Shown piece after piece: positions 26,448 through 34,856 of a stretch of 45,040 nt of DNA. The stretch comes from an uncultured Erysipelotrichaceae bacterium. Lineage in GTDB: Bacteria > Bacillota_I > Bacilli_A > RF39 > UBA660. The stretch spans positions 1 to 45,040 of the forward strand of contig CACYLI010000009.1 of NCBI GenBank assembly GCA_902775285.1, in the 5' to 3' direction. The translations under genes and the position numbers were made by a program. The first letter of the stretch is position 1, and each line of letters begins with the position of its first letter. The notes below the pieces were generated by a model. The model had not been told where the DNA came from and did no database searches. It saw only the letters and a list, made by a program, of their open reading frames with translations.

Positions 26448-26480
26448 ATTATACTATTTTTTAAATAAATATGCTATAAT
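26448..26480. promoter_or_regulatory. divergent promoter region eno / FemX-like gene
   Basis: Minus strand: TATAAT at 26448-26453 for eno. Plus strand: extended -10 TGCTATAAT at 26472-26480 for the FemX-like gene. The two face away within about 33 bases, so they probably share or compete for polymerase. Confidence 0.6.
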
Positions 26481-26504
26481 AATTTATATTATGTGGAGGA
26501 AGAA

Positions 26505-27764
26505 ATGATAATAAAAGAAATAGATGGAGATACGTTTAATGAATTTGCAAATAATCACATATTAAAAAACTTTTATCAAACAAAAGAATATGGTGACTTA
26601 ATGACCCATAGTGATTTTTCAGTAATGTATGTTGGACTTTATGATGAAAGTGAAATTTTAGCTGCTAGTCTTATTCTTTATAAAACTATCGGACCTAATA
26701 TGAAATATGGTTATGCTCCTAGAGGATTTTTAATTGATTATTATGATACACAATTATTAAAAATATTTACAAAAAAAATAAAAGAATACTTTTTCAAGAA
26801 AAAATTTGCTTTTATTAAAATCAACCCAGAGATAACATATTCCACAATTGATTTTGATAACAGAACTAAACTCGTTAATTCTAGAAATAAACAATTATTA
26901 GAAGAACTTAAAATATTAGGATATGATAAATTAAAAGATAACTTATATTTTGAGTCACTTCTACCTAAATATACTCCTGTAATTAATTTACAAAAATATG
27001 ATTTTAGTGAATTAGATCCAAAAATTATCAATGATGTTAATGATGCTACATTAGGAGGAATTAGACTTATTGTTGGTAATGAAGATGATATAAGCAAATT
27101 ATATCCATTTATTGAAAACAAAAATAATAAAACAGAAGTTTATTATAAATACCTATATGAATCATTTAGTAAAAGTAACATGATTGATTTATTACTTGTA
27201 GAAGTTAACTATGATACATATGCAAAATATTTACAAAAAAAATATATTTATGAACAAGAAAGAAATGATAAAATTAATCGTGAATTTGATGAAAATCCTA
27301 AAGATATAAATATATATAATAAAAAGATGGAATCAGATCAATTAATGAATACAATATCTTCTGAAATTGTTAAAGCAAATACTAAAATGAATGAACATCA
27401 AATTAGAGAAATATTAGGTGGTGCTTTAGTAATAAAACATCAAGGAAGAGTTACAATATTTATTACAGGTAATCAAAATGATTATGAAAGTGCAGATATT
27501 AAAACATTTATGTTCTATAAGATAATTGAAGAATATAAAAAAGCTAATTATTTATTCTTAGATTTATATGGTATTACTGCTGATTTTAGTGATACAAATC
27601 CATATAAAGATTTAAATGAATTTAAATTGAAATTTAAACCTCAAGTATATGAATACATAGGTGAATTAGATTTAATAGTTAATAAACCTTTTCATCAAAT
27701 ACTATGGTCAACTAATAAAATACAAAAAGAATTTTATAAACCAGCAATAAAAAAACAAGCATAA
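26505..27764 (+). CDS. FemAB-family peptidoglycan interpeptide transferase
   Basis: A 419-residue cytoplasmic aminoacyl-tRNA-dependent transferase that would add an amino acid to the stem peptide of lipid II. It contains two GNAT-like halves. NFYQTKEYGDLM and YGYAPRGFLIDY near the N-terminus are typical FemX/FmhB motifs. A helical, coiled-coil-like arm (about 240-310) separates them from GGALVIKHQGRVTIFITGNQ and NYLFLDLYGIT. ATG at 26505 is chosen because GGAGG precedes it; the in-frame GTG at 26493 contains the SD. The residue added cannot be told. It is transcribed opposite to almost all other genes here. Confidence 0.88.
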   Translation: MIIKEIDGDTFNEFANNHILKNFYQTKEYGDLMTHSDFSVMYVGLYDESEILAASLILYKTIGPNMKYGYAPRGFLIDYYDTQLLKIFTKKIKEYFFKKKFAFIKINPEITYSTIDFDNRTKLVNSRNKQLLEELKILGYDKLKDNLYFESLLPKYTPVINLQKYDFSELDPKIINDVNDATLGGIRLIVGNEDDISKLYPFIENKNNKTEVYYKYLYESFSKSNMIDLLLVEVNYDTYAKYLQKKYIYEQERNDKINREFDENPKDINIYNKKMESDQLMNTISSEIVKANTKMNEHQIREILGGALVIKHQGRVTIFITGNQNDYESADIKTFMFYKIIEEYKKANYLFLDLYGITADFSDTNPYKDLNEFKLKFKPQVYEYIGELDLIVNKPFHQILWSTNKIQKEFYKPAIKKQA

Positions 27765-27776
27765 GCTTGTTTTTAA
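27749..27776. terminator. bidirectional terminator between FemX-like gene and membrane protein gene
   Basis: AAAAACAAGC-ATAA-GCTTGTTTTT. The plus-strand stop codon lies in the loop. Confidence 0.85.
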
Positions 27777-28447
27777 TTTTCTCTAATTGTTTTATTAACT
27801 GCATAATTAAACACATATAAGAATGTTTCCATCATCATTTCAACTAAAATCCAAATTAATATATATTCAAAACCAAATATTAATATAAAGACTAAAGATG
27901 CAAGTGAAATAATATTTCTCATTCTTCTAACAAGTTCTAATTTTCCTCTTGTAAATAAATCCCAATTATCTCTTACATTACTAACTAGTTTATACATATA
28001 TAACCAAAAAACATATAAAGATAACAATGTAATTATAAGAATTATACTAGGAAGTACTACTTCTACTAATATAAATGTATTACTACTTTTATAATTTAAA
28101 ATAATATCAACAGCATCTTCTTCAGATAAAGTATTAGCAAGTTCAACATAATTTACTATATATCTATTATTAATAACTTCTTTAATACCAGCATTTTTAG
28201 TTTCTATGACAGAATAAAGAGAAAAAACAAAAATAAAAACAACAAGTATTATATTAAAAATATTTGCTACAATTGAAGATATTTTTAATGTAGTTGTTAA
28301 TTCTTTTAAAGAAATATCTACCCCATTAAAATCTATTTTTTCTTGAATGTTTTTAGTTTCATCACTAACATCTTGTATTTCTATATTTATTTGTTCCATT
28401 TTAACATTCAATTCTTCAATATTTGGATTATTCTTTTTCTTTCCCAT
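27773..28447 (-). CDS. hypothetical membrane protein with N-terminal coiled coil
   Basis: A 224-residue protein I do not recognise. The first 55 residues are a charged coiled-coil-like stretch (IEELNVKMEQINIEIQDVSD). Membrane segments follow at about 57-82 (IVANIFNIILVVFIFVFSLY), 122-150 (VEVVLPSIILIITLLSLYVF) and 175-205 (ISLASLVFILIFGFEYILIW). There may be a further short hydrophobic stretch (MMMETFLYVFNYAV) near the end. It forms a single-gene unit. No catalytic motif is visible. Confidence 0.6.
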   Translation of the reverse strand: MGKKKNNPNIEELNVKMEQINIEIQDVSDETKNIQEKIDFNGVDISLKELTTTLKISSIVANIFNIILVVFIFVFSLYSVIETKNAGIKEVINNRYIVNYVELANTLSEEDAVDIILNYKSSNTFILVEVVLPSIILIITLLSLYVFWLYMYKLVSNVRDNWDLFTRGKLELVRRMRNIISLASLVFILIFGFEYILIWILVEMMMETFLYVFNYAVNKTIREN

Positions 28448-28502
28448 TTTATATTCCTCTTATTATAATAATAATATATCAAAATATTTATTTTTAATCA
28501 AT

Positions 28503-28529
28503 AAAAAAGTTATTTATTAAAAATAACTT
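28503..28529 (-). terminator. terminator of the SpoVIF-like gene
   Basis: AAGTTATTT / AAATAACTT stem with T run on the minus strand, overlapping the stop codon. Confidence 0.75.
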
Positions 28530-28531
28530 AA

Positions 28532-28768
28532 TTAAACATACTTTTCTATATCCTTTGGAACTTTATCGTTTACAATCATACTAATGATTTTATCTTCTTT
28601 TTCTTTACTAACATCTTTTCCTGTAATAAATGATAATTCATGAATAATATCTCTTAAAGTATTTTCATTTTTATAGTCACCTGCTTGTAAACGTTTAGCA
28701 AGAGAAACTATTGTATCTTTATCAACACTAGTCTTCTCTTTTATTCTATCAAAAAGATTTTCTTTCAT
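28532..28768 (-). CDS. SpoVIF-like small protein
   Basis: A 78-residue protein. NLFDRIKEKTSVDKDTIVSL, AKRLQAGDYKNENTLRDII and TGKDVSKEKEDKIISMI follow the pattern of stage VI sporulation protein F, a small Bacillus forespore protein of unknown biochemistry. The ATG at 28768 is preceded by AGGTGA; an ATG five codons upstream lacks an SD. The match is from pattern memory and is moderate. Presence of this family does not by itself show that the organism sporulates. Confidence 0.65.
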   Translation of the reverse strand: MKENLFDRIKEKTSVDKDTIVSLAKRLQAGDYKNENTLRDIIHELSFITGKDVSKEKEDKIISMIVNDKVPKDIEKYV

Positions 28769-28769
28769 T

Positions 28770-28797
28770 TTATCACCTAACATATTATATGTGATAA
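28770..28797 (-). promoter_or_regulatory. promoter with symmetrical inverted repeat before the SpoVIF-like gene
   Basis: TTATCAC (minus-strand reading) and GTGATAA flank TATAAT (28784-28789) at equal distance. This is a possible operator; the downstream arm also overlaps the SD. Confidence 0.45.
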
Positions 28798-28810
28798 AAC
28801 ACTTAACGTT

Positions 28811-30013
28811 CTAAAAATTAAACATTAACCATTCAGGTTTCCAAATCATTAAAACGCCTATTATTACCATAATAATTCCACCTATTAAGTGAGAATATTT
28901 TCCAAATTTATTAGATATAACTTTAATCTCTAATGTCTTCATAGCTATTATAAATATTATAATATCATCTATTAAGAAGAAGAAAACATAAATTAAAGAA
29001 TATATAATTTTTGATGTATTACTAACGTCATTTATTGATAATATTTCACTAAACATAACTGGTAAACCAAGTGAGCATAATAATTCAATAACATTAACTG
29101 AGATAGCTAATAATACAATTCCTAAAAGTGCTAAAATAAATGATTTTTCTTTTACTATTCTTCTAATAGCTTTAATAATTCTTTTTCTATTTTTAGAATC
29201 AACTACTTCACATCCATCATCTTGTTTCCTACTTACAAATTTTAATACTGAATACATTCCAAATACTATTGCTATAAATGATATTCCAAGTCTAATATAA
29301 GATATCTTATTTAAAAATACAGCTAAATTTAACCAAGATATTAAGAATAAGAAATATACAATAGCAGATGATAATAAAAATGTAATTCCAAGTACCCATT
29401 TTCTTCTTTTATTCTCCATTCCTAAAAGCATTGATATTAAAAATATTAATATCCACATTGCACAAGGATTAAAACCATCTACAAGACCAATTATTATTGA
29501 AGATAAAACTAATGGAACATCTTTTGCTTTCTTTTTTCCAATAATAGGGATATTATACTCACTCTCTATATATTCTGTTTTATCAGTTTCACTATTATCT
29601 ACTTCAATATTTTCTTCTACTACTCCTAAATAAACACCAACTTTATCATTATACTTAATATTTCTATAGTACTTTATTGTATTTTCAATTCTTTCTGGAG
29701 TATATTTTTCATCAAAACCAGTAATTGCAGTTTCACCTATTACTAAATAAGGTATTCCATTACCACCTTGTTTTAATATTTTATGAACTTGATCATATTT
29801 TTCAATATTTTCTTTATGATACCATAGTTCATAAGTATAAAGTTTAATATCATTTTTATCTTTTAAATAAGTATCTAAATATTTTTCTAAAGCTGCACAA
29901 TGAGGGCACCCATCTCCATAAAATAAATACATATTTAAATTCTTTTCTTCTGCAAATATACTTATTGGAATAAAAAGAACTAAAAATAAAATTATACTGC
30001 ATATTTTTTTCAT
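28811..30013 (-). CDS. DsbD/CcdA-like membrane thiol reductase with N-terminal thioredoxin domain
   Basis: A 400-residue protein. A signal peptide (ICSIILFLVLFIPISIFA) leads to an extracytoplasmic thioredoxin-like domain with active site CPHC (36-39) and cis-proline in GIPYL (about 88). A membrane domain of six or seven helices starts at about 166. DGFNPCAMW (Cys 184) and ELLCSLGLP (Cys 313) give the pair of membrane cysteines expected for electron transfer across the membrane in DsbD/CcdA proteins. It lies 4 bases after a mini-thioredoxin gene that could supply cytoplasmic reductant. The partner proteins outside are not known. Confidence 0.82.
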   Translation of the reverse strand: MKKICSIILFLVLFIPISIFAEEKNLNMYLFYGDGCPHCAALEKYLDTYLKDKNDIKLYTYELWYHKENIEKYDQVHKILKQGGNGIPYLVIGETAITGFDEKYTPERIENTIKYYRNIKYNDKVGVYLGVVEENIEVDNSETDKTEYIESEYNIPIIGKKKAKDVPLVLSSIIIGLVDGFNPCAMWILIFLISMLLGMENKRRKWVLGITFLLSSAIVYFLFLISWLNLAVFLNKISYIRLGISFIAIVFGMYSVLKFVSRKQDDGCEVVDSKNRKRIIKAIRRIVKEKSFILALLGIVLLAISVNVIELLCSLGLPVMFSEILSINDVSNTSKIIYSLIYVFFFLIDDIIIFIIAMKTLEIKVISNKFGKYSHLIGGIIMVIIGVLMIWKPEWLMFNF

Positions 30014-30017
30014 ATAT

Positions 30018-30260
30018 TCACCTCAAAAACTCATCAAAATCATTTTCTTTATGCTCTCCACATAATCTTCCAATCTCTTTATTATCTTTATAAAAAATAA
30101 AAACGGGCATAATTTTTCCAGCATTATATTTTTCTATATCATCAAAATCATAATCTAATTCTTCTAAATCAAAAGAATATTTTTCTTTTATCTTATTAAA
30201 TACTTTATTCATTATGATACAAGATGGACATCCCAAAGATGAAATCTTTACTACTTTCAT
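30018..30260 (-). CDS. thioredoxin-like protein
   Basis: An 80-residue thioredoxin-fold protein. Active site CPSC is at 11-14 and the cis-proline in GKIMPVFIF is at about 52. It is short compared with the usual 105 residues, lacking the first strand and helix. It is cytoplasmic, with no signal. It overlaps the SDR stop by one base upstream and sits directly before the DsbD-like gene, which suggests it feeds electrons to it. That link is inferred from gene order. Confidence 0.82.
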   Translation of the reverse strand: MKVVKISSLGCPSCIIMNKVFNKIKEKYSFDLEELDYDFDDIEKYNAGKIMPVFIFYKDNKEIGRLCGEHKENDFDEFLR

Positions 30261-31012
30261 TATTTTATTTTCCTTTCTTGAACATTATATGTAAACTTTA
30301 ACAATAGTTTTCTAGGCATAAATCTAGTGCCAAATACTACTAATTTCATTCTTAAACTTGGAATAATTAGTAATTTATTTTTCTTTAATTTTTTTAATGT
30401 ATAATCTGTTACATAATCGCTTGTTAATGATTTAACTCCAAATTTAACATGAGCTCTATCATTAAATCCTGTATCAGTAGGTCCTGGACATAATACACTT
30501 ATTTTAACATTGCTTTTTAAATGCTTCAATTCTTCATAAATTGCCATTGTTAAATTATATACATATGCTTTTGTAGAATAATAAGTTGCCATTAATGGAC
30601 CAGGTTCAAATGATGCTAATGAAGCAACATTTAATATTTGACCTTTGTCTTTATTTATAAAATCCTTTAAAAATAATTTTGTTAATATATGAAGAGATGT
30701 AATATTTAAATCTATCATATTAAGTTCATTATCTAAATCTATTTTATTAAAATATCCACATTCACCAAAGCCTGCATTATTTATTAATAAATCTATTTTA
30801 TTTTTATATTTTTCATATAATTTAAGTACATTTTCTTTTACACTTAAATCAGTAGGAAAAACTTCTACATTAACATCTTTTAATTCATTTTTTAACTTTA
30901 ATAATTTATCTTCACTTCTTGCTACTAATACTAAATCATATCCTTCTTTTGCAAGTTTTATAGCAAAATCACGTCCTAGTCCATTAGAAGATCCTGTTAT
31001 AAGTGCTCTCAT
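30260..31012 (-). CDS. short-chain dehydrogenase/reductase
   Basis: A 250-residue NAD(P)-dependent oxidoreductase. TGSSNGLG is the cofactor glycine motif, LLINNAGFGECG the NNAG motif, VASLASF carries the catalytic serine, and YYSTK the Tyr-Lys pair. The remainder (SVLCPGPTDTGF) is classical. It resembles Bacillus YqjQ-type enzymes, but the substrate is unknown. First gene of a probable SDR-thioredoxin-DsbD-like operon. Confidence 0.9.
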   Translation of the reverse strand: MRALITGSSNGLGRDFAIKLAKEGYDLVLVARSEDKLLKLKNELKDVNVEVFPTDLSVKENVLKLYEKYKNKIDLLINNAGFGECGYFNKIDLDNELNMIDLNITSLHILTKLFLKDFINKDKGQILNVASLASFEPGPLMATYYSTKAYVYNLTMAIYEELKHLKSNVKISVLCPGPTDTGFNDRAHVKFGVKSLTSDYVTDYTLKKLKKNKLLIIPSLRMKLVVFGTRFMPRKLLLKFTYNVQERKIK

Positions 31013-31028
31013 ATAATCACCTTTAATA

Positions 31029-31037
31029 ATTTTACCA
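31029..31037 (-). promoter_or_regulatory. extended -10 promoter of the SDR operon
   Basis: TGGTAAAAT, two bases after the T run of the preceding terminator. Confidence 0.5.
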
Positions 31038-31038
31038 T

Positions 31039-31064
31039 AAAAAATGAAGTATTACTACTTCATT
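31039..31064 (-). terminator. terminator of the surface hydrolase pseudogene
   Basis: AATGAAGTA / TACTTCATT stem and T run on the minus strand. Confidence 0.8.
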
Positions 31065-31066
31065 AT

Positions 31067-33114
31067 TTAATTACAGCCTCTACCAGATGTACATACACCA
31101 CTATTATTAAAGCAAAATTCTTCATTATTTATAGTTTTACAAGTATTACTATTCATAGCTCCATCATTACCTAAATAGTACCATTTATTATTATGTTGTA
31201 ACCATCCTTTTCTCATAGATGAATCTGTATTAAAATAATACCATGATTCACTATCTGTCCATTTTAGATATTGCCATCCTTTTGCAGCTAATCCATTAGC
31301 AAAAGTATAATACCATTTTTCATTGTACATAAACCATCCTGTTTTTCCAATTTTTTCATTATTTTCAAAATAAAACCAATTTAATTCATCATTTATTTTT
31401 AATTGATGCCATTTTCCACTTGTTTTAACATCTGTAAAACTTTGTATTGCATCTTTAATATTTTTACTACTATCAGAATTACTAAAAGTATAATTACCAT
31501 CACTAGAAAAAGTTTGTACAATTGCATCATCAACAAGTTTTGTATGATAAAAATTAGTATTATAATTCATTTGTGAATATCTAAATTGCATAATTGCAGT
31601 ATTTGATAAATTTAAACTACCTCTACTAATAATTACATTTTTTGGTTTGATATGTTTTATAAAATCTATTGAACTAGATGTATTAGTATCATGATGTCCA
31701 ACTTTTATTGAATCTAGATTAGAAAGTAATGACTTTGTAGAACTACTAGAAATAAGTCTTTTTTCATCTTGAACTTCCATATCAGCAGCTAGAAGATTCT
31801 TAGATGTTCTTTTAGTTCCAGTATATGTAATAAGTTCAATTATTGAGTTTTTATTTTCACCATATGCATATAAATTTCCACCCTTACCCTTACATGTTGT
31901 TTCATCTACAGAAGTAAACTCAGCTAATTTAGTTCCATTTTTATCAATACAAATTGATTCATTTTGTGTTGCAGGCTCAGTATTAAATAGTTTTATACTA
32001 AAATCCCCAAGTTTTATATCAATTGTTTTATTTGTGATTTCACTTAGTTTTGCTCCAGCATTTTTCATGGCAGTGATAGTTCTATTAAAATAACCTTGAT
32101 TATCCCAATCATTATCTTTATCATATGCTTTGTTTGGAAGTGTACTATTCTGATATCCATTTTGCCATAAATCATTTGACGTAGTTATATAATCTCTATA
32201 ATAATATGTGGTATTACTATTAACAAAATGACTCGCTATTTCTCTCATACCGCCAATATGATCAGAATGTGCATGAGTTCCCACTACAAATTTTAATTTT
32301 CCTTTACAACCATTTCCAGAACACCCAATCACTTTTTCTAAATATTATATTACATGAGTTACTGTACCTTTTTTACTACTAACTATTGCTTGAGGAGTTC
32401 CATCTTTATATGGAGGATTGGCTGAATCAACTAAAGCATAATTTCCATTACTTTCAATTAATATTGCATCTGCTCCACCAACGGAAATATAATGTATTTT
32501 AGATACCTTATTTGTTGTTGTAGTACTAGAACTATTTTGTTGTGCTTTATTATTTGTTGTTGTATTATTAGTTGTTGTATTTGTATTACTATTATTATTT
32601 GTTGTTGTAATTGTATTTGCATTACTATTATTAGTTGTTGTATTTGCTTTATCACTAGAATTTGAATTAGAACCATTGTTTAAATTTGAATTATTGTTGT
32701 TAGTTGTATTTTTTTCATTATTATCTTTTGTTTCATTTTTTATTTCATTTGTTTGAATTGGTTTATCACCATCGATAATATTTTCATTTTTCTTAACATC
32801 ATCACTTACAAATATACTTTTAATATTATCTAATGTCTTTCCTAAAATTGTTTTTTCTTCTTTAACTATTGGCTTATCAACGATGACTTTTTTTCCTCTT
32901 CATTTGTTTCAATTACTTCATGTGGTTCTTCATTTTTTGTTTCTTCATTTCTACTAATAATTTCTATTTCATTATTATTCAAAGAAATATTATTTTGTGT
33001 ATTTGTATAACTATAATTTTTCTCATCAATTAAAGTTTTAACAAACATAACTATAAAAAAAATTACAAAAATAAAAAAAATCCATAGACACACGTCCATA
33101 GTTTTTTGTTTCAT
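31067..33114 (-). pseudogene. membrane-anchored metallo-beta-lactamase-fold hydrolase with choline-binding-type repeats, disrupted
   Basis: One gene broken twice. Start is ATG 33114 (SD AGGTGA). First come a cytoplasmic MKQKTMDV and the membrane anchor LWIFFIFVIFFIVMFV, then a Glu-rich stretch to about 32890. A run of seven A (32888-32894 as T on plus) shifts the frame; eight would restore it. The next frame gives VDKPIVKEEKTILGKTL, an Asn/Thr/Ser-rich linker, and the hydrolase start KVSKIHYISVGGADAILIES. A TAA at 32345-32347 interrupts, then YLEKVIGCSG and THAHSDHIGG (HxHxDH zinc motif) continue in the same frame. The C-terminus has four or five aromatic repeats (WFMYNEKWYYTFANGL, WYYFNTDSSMRKGW, KWYYLGNDGAM). 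The plan resembles pneumococcal Pce, a phosphorylcholine esterase, though without a cleavable signal. Confidence 0.75.
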
Positions 33115-33134
33115 ACAGCTCACCTACTATAAAA

Positions 33135-33143
33135 AGTATAACA
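33135..33143 (-). promoter_or_regulatory. extended -10 promoter of the surface hydrolase
   Basis: TGTTATACT between the rny terminator and the hydrolase SD. Confidence 0.5.
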
Positions 33144-33147
33144 TAAC

Positions 33148-33178
33148 AAAAAAAAGAAGTCACTATTTAGCAACTTCT
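33148..33178 (-). terminator. terminator of rny
   Basis: GAAGAAGTTG / TGACTTCTT imperfect stem and T run on the minus strand; the last codons and stop of rny form the 5' arm and loop. Confidence 0.7.
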
Positions 33179-34716
33179 TCAGCTCTTGTTTCTCTTATAA
33201 CTACAACTTTAATAGTACCTGGATACTGCATAGTTTCTTCAATTTTATCTTTAATTTCTCTAGCAACTTTATAACTAGTTAAATCATCAATTTGATCTGG
33301 TTTAACAACAACTCTTAGTTCTCTACCAGCTTGCATAGCAAATGTTTTATCAACACCTTCTATTTCATTACCAATTTTTTCTAATTCTTCAAGTCTCTTA
33401 ACATAGTTTTCTAATGAATCATTTCTTGCTCCAGGTCTAGCAGCACTTAAAGTATCTGCTATAGCAACAAGTTCAGAGATAACATATTCGCTTTTTTTAT
33501 CACCATGATGAGATTCAATTGCATTTAATACAACTTTATCTTCATGGAATTTTTTAGCTATATCAGCACCTATTTCGACATGACTTCCATCTGTTTCAAA
33601 ATCAATTGCTTTACCTATATCGTGAAGTAACCCAGCTCTTTTAGCAAGCATAACATTTTCTCCAAGTTCACTAGCCATAAGACCAGCTAAATTTGCAACT
33701 TCAATACTATGTTGTAATACATCTTGACCATAGCTAGTTCTAAATGCTAATTTACCAATTAATTCAACAAGTTCTGGATCGACTTTTGATAATCCAAGTT
33801 TAAATAAAGCTTCTTCACCTTTTTCACGAATTATCTTTTTGTAATCTTCACAAACCTTATCATATAATTCTTCAATTCTTGCTGGATGTATTCTTCCATC
33901 CTTAATTAATGTTTCAAGTGTAACTCTTGCAATTTCTCTTCTTAAAGGATCAAATGAAGATAAAACTATTACTTCAGGAGTATCATCAATAATTAAATCA
34001 ACACCTGTAACAGCTTCAATTGTTCTAATATTTCTTCCTTCTCTACCAATAATTCTTCCTTTCATTTCATCATTTGGAAGTTCTACAGTAGAAACAGTTT
34101 GTTCACTTGCAACATCATTTGAGTATCTTTGCATACTAGACACTAGAATATCTTTTGCTTTCTTATCAGCTTCTAATTTAGCGTCATCTTCTCTTTCTTT
34201 TAGGTAGACTGAAATTTCTCTATTCATTTCTTCTTCTACTTTTTTCATTACTAAATCTCTTGCTTTTTCTTTAGAAAAACCAGAAATTTTCTCTAAAAGT
34301 TCTATTTGCTCTTTTAGAATACTCTCCATTTTTGCATCTTTTTCTTGAATTTCTTTTTGTTTTGCCAATAAATCTTTATCTTTAAGATCTAAGTTTTTTT
34401 CTCTTTCTGTTAGTAGTTCATCACGTTTATCCAAACTTTTTTCTCTATTATCAATTCTTTGATTTAGATCATTAAGTTCTTTTTTTCTTTCCTTAATTTC
34501 TTCATCAGTTTGTTTTTTTAGTTTAAAACTTTCTTCTTTTAATTCTAAAATGCCATCTCTTTTAGCTTTTTCAGCTTCTTTTTTAGCATCATGAATTAAT
34601 TTATCAGCTTCCTTTTGTGCAGCACTAACTTTTAATTTATTAAAAATTAAAACAATACTAGCGCCCACAAACAATCCAACTACTACAAGCAAAATGGAGA
34701 AAACAGTTCCATTCAT
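33163..34716 (-). CDS. rny: ribonuclease Y
   Basis: A 517-residue membrane-anchored endoribonuclease that starts mRNA decay. An N-terminal helix (FSILLVVVGLFVGASIVLIF) is followed by a long Lys/Glu coiled coil to about 190. The KH domain has MKGRIIGREGRNIRTIEAVT, and the HD domain GLLHDIGKAIDFETDGSHVE. It ends with YPGTIKVVVIRETRAEEVAK as in the family. Length is standard. It has its own promoter with consensus TTGACA at 34791-34796 and its own terminator. Confidence 0.97.
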   Translation of the reverse strand: MNGTVFSILLVVVGLFVGASIVLIFNKLKVSAAQKEADKLIHDAKKEAEKAKRDGILELKEESFKLKKQTDEEIKERKKELNDLNQRIDNREKSLDKRDELLTEREKNLDLKDKDLLAKQKEIQEKDAKMESILKEQIELLEKISGFSKEKARDLVMKKVEEEMNREISVYLKEREDDAKLEADKKAKDILVSSMQRYSNDVASEQTVSTVELPNDEMKGRIIGREGRNIRTIEAVTGVDLIIDDTPEVIVLSSFDPLRREIARVTLETLIKDGRIHPARIEELYDKVCEDYKKIIREKGEEALFKLGLSKVDPELVELIGKLAFRTSYGQDVLQHSIEVANLAGLMASELGENVMLAKRAGLLHDIGKAIDFETDGSHVEIGADIAKKFHEDKVVLNAIESHHGDKKSEYVISELVAIADTLSAARPGARNDSLENYVKRLEELEKIGNEIEGVDKTFAMQAGRELRVVVKPDQIDDLTSYKVAREIKDKIEETMQYPGTIKVVVIRETRAEEVAK

Positions 34717-34767
34717 AATTATTCCTCCATTATTTCTCTTTCTAGAAGTATTAAAACCTCTAATAAT

Positions 34768-34796
34768 ATTTTAAAATTTTATGTCATTATTGTCAA
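34768..34796 (-). promoter_or_regulatory. promoter of rny
   Basis: TTGACA (34791-34796), 17-base spacer, TAAAAT (34768-34773) on the minus strand. Confidence 0.7.
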
Positions 34797-34830
34797 CTTC
34801 TAAATACCAAACTATTATTATTTTTTACAT

Positions 34831-34856
34831 AAAAAAAGCACTTAATTTAGTGCTTT
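34831..34856 (-). terminator. terminator of dacA
   Basis: AAAGCAC / GTGCTTT stem, seven T on the minus strand. The final Lys-Ala codons form the 5' arm and the stop is in the loop. Confidence 0.8.

Noticed and set aside
32345..32347. Recoded TAA in the surface hydrolase
   Set aside because: A second lesion (A7 frameshift) is present in the same gene and no recoding signal is visible, so a simple nonsense change is more likely.
32458..32676. Minus-strand 72-residue Gln/Ile-rich frame
   Set aside because: Off-frame reading of the Asn/Thr-rich linker of the broken surface hydrolase; no SD and no family resemblance.
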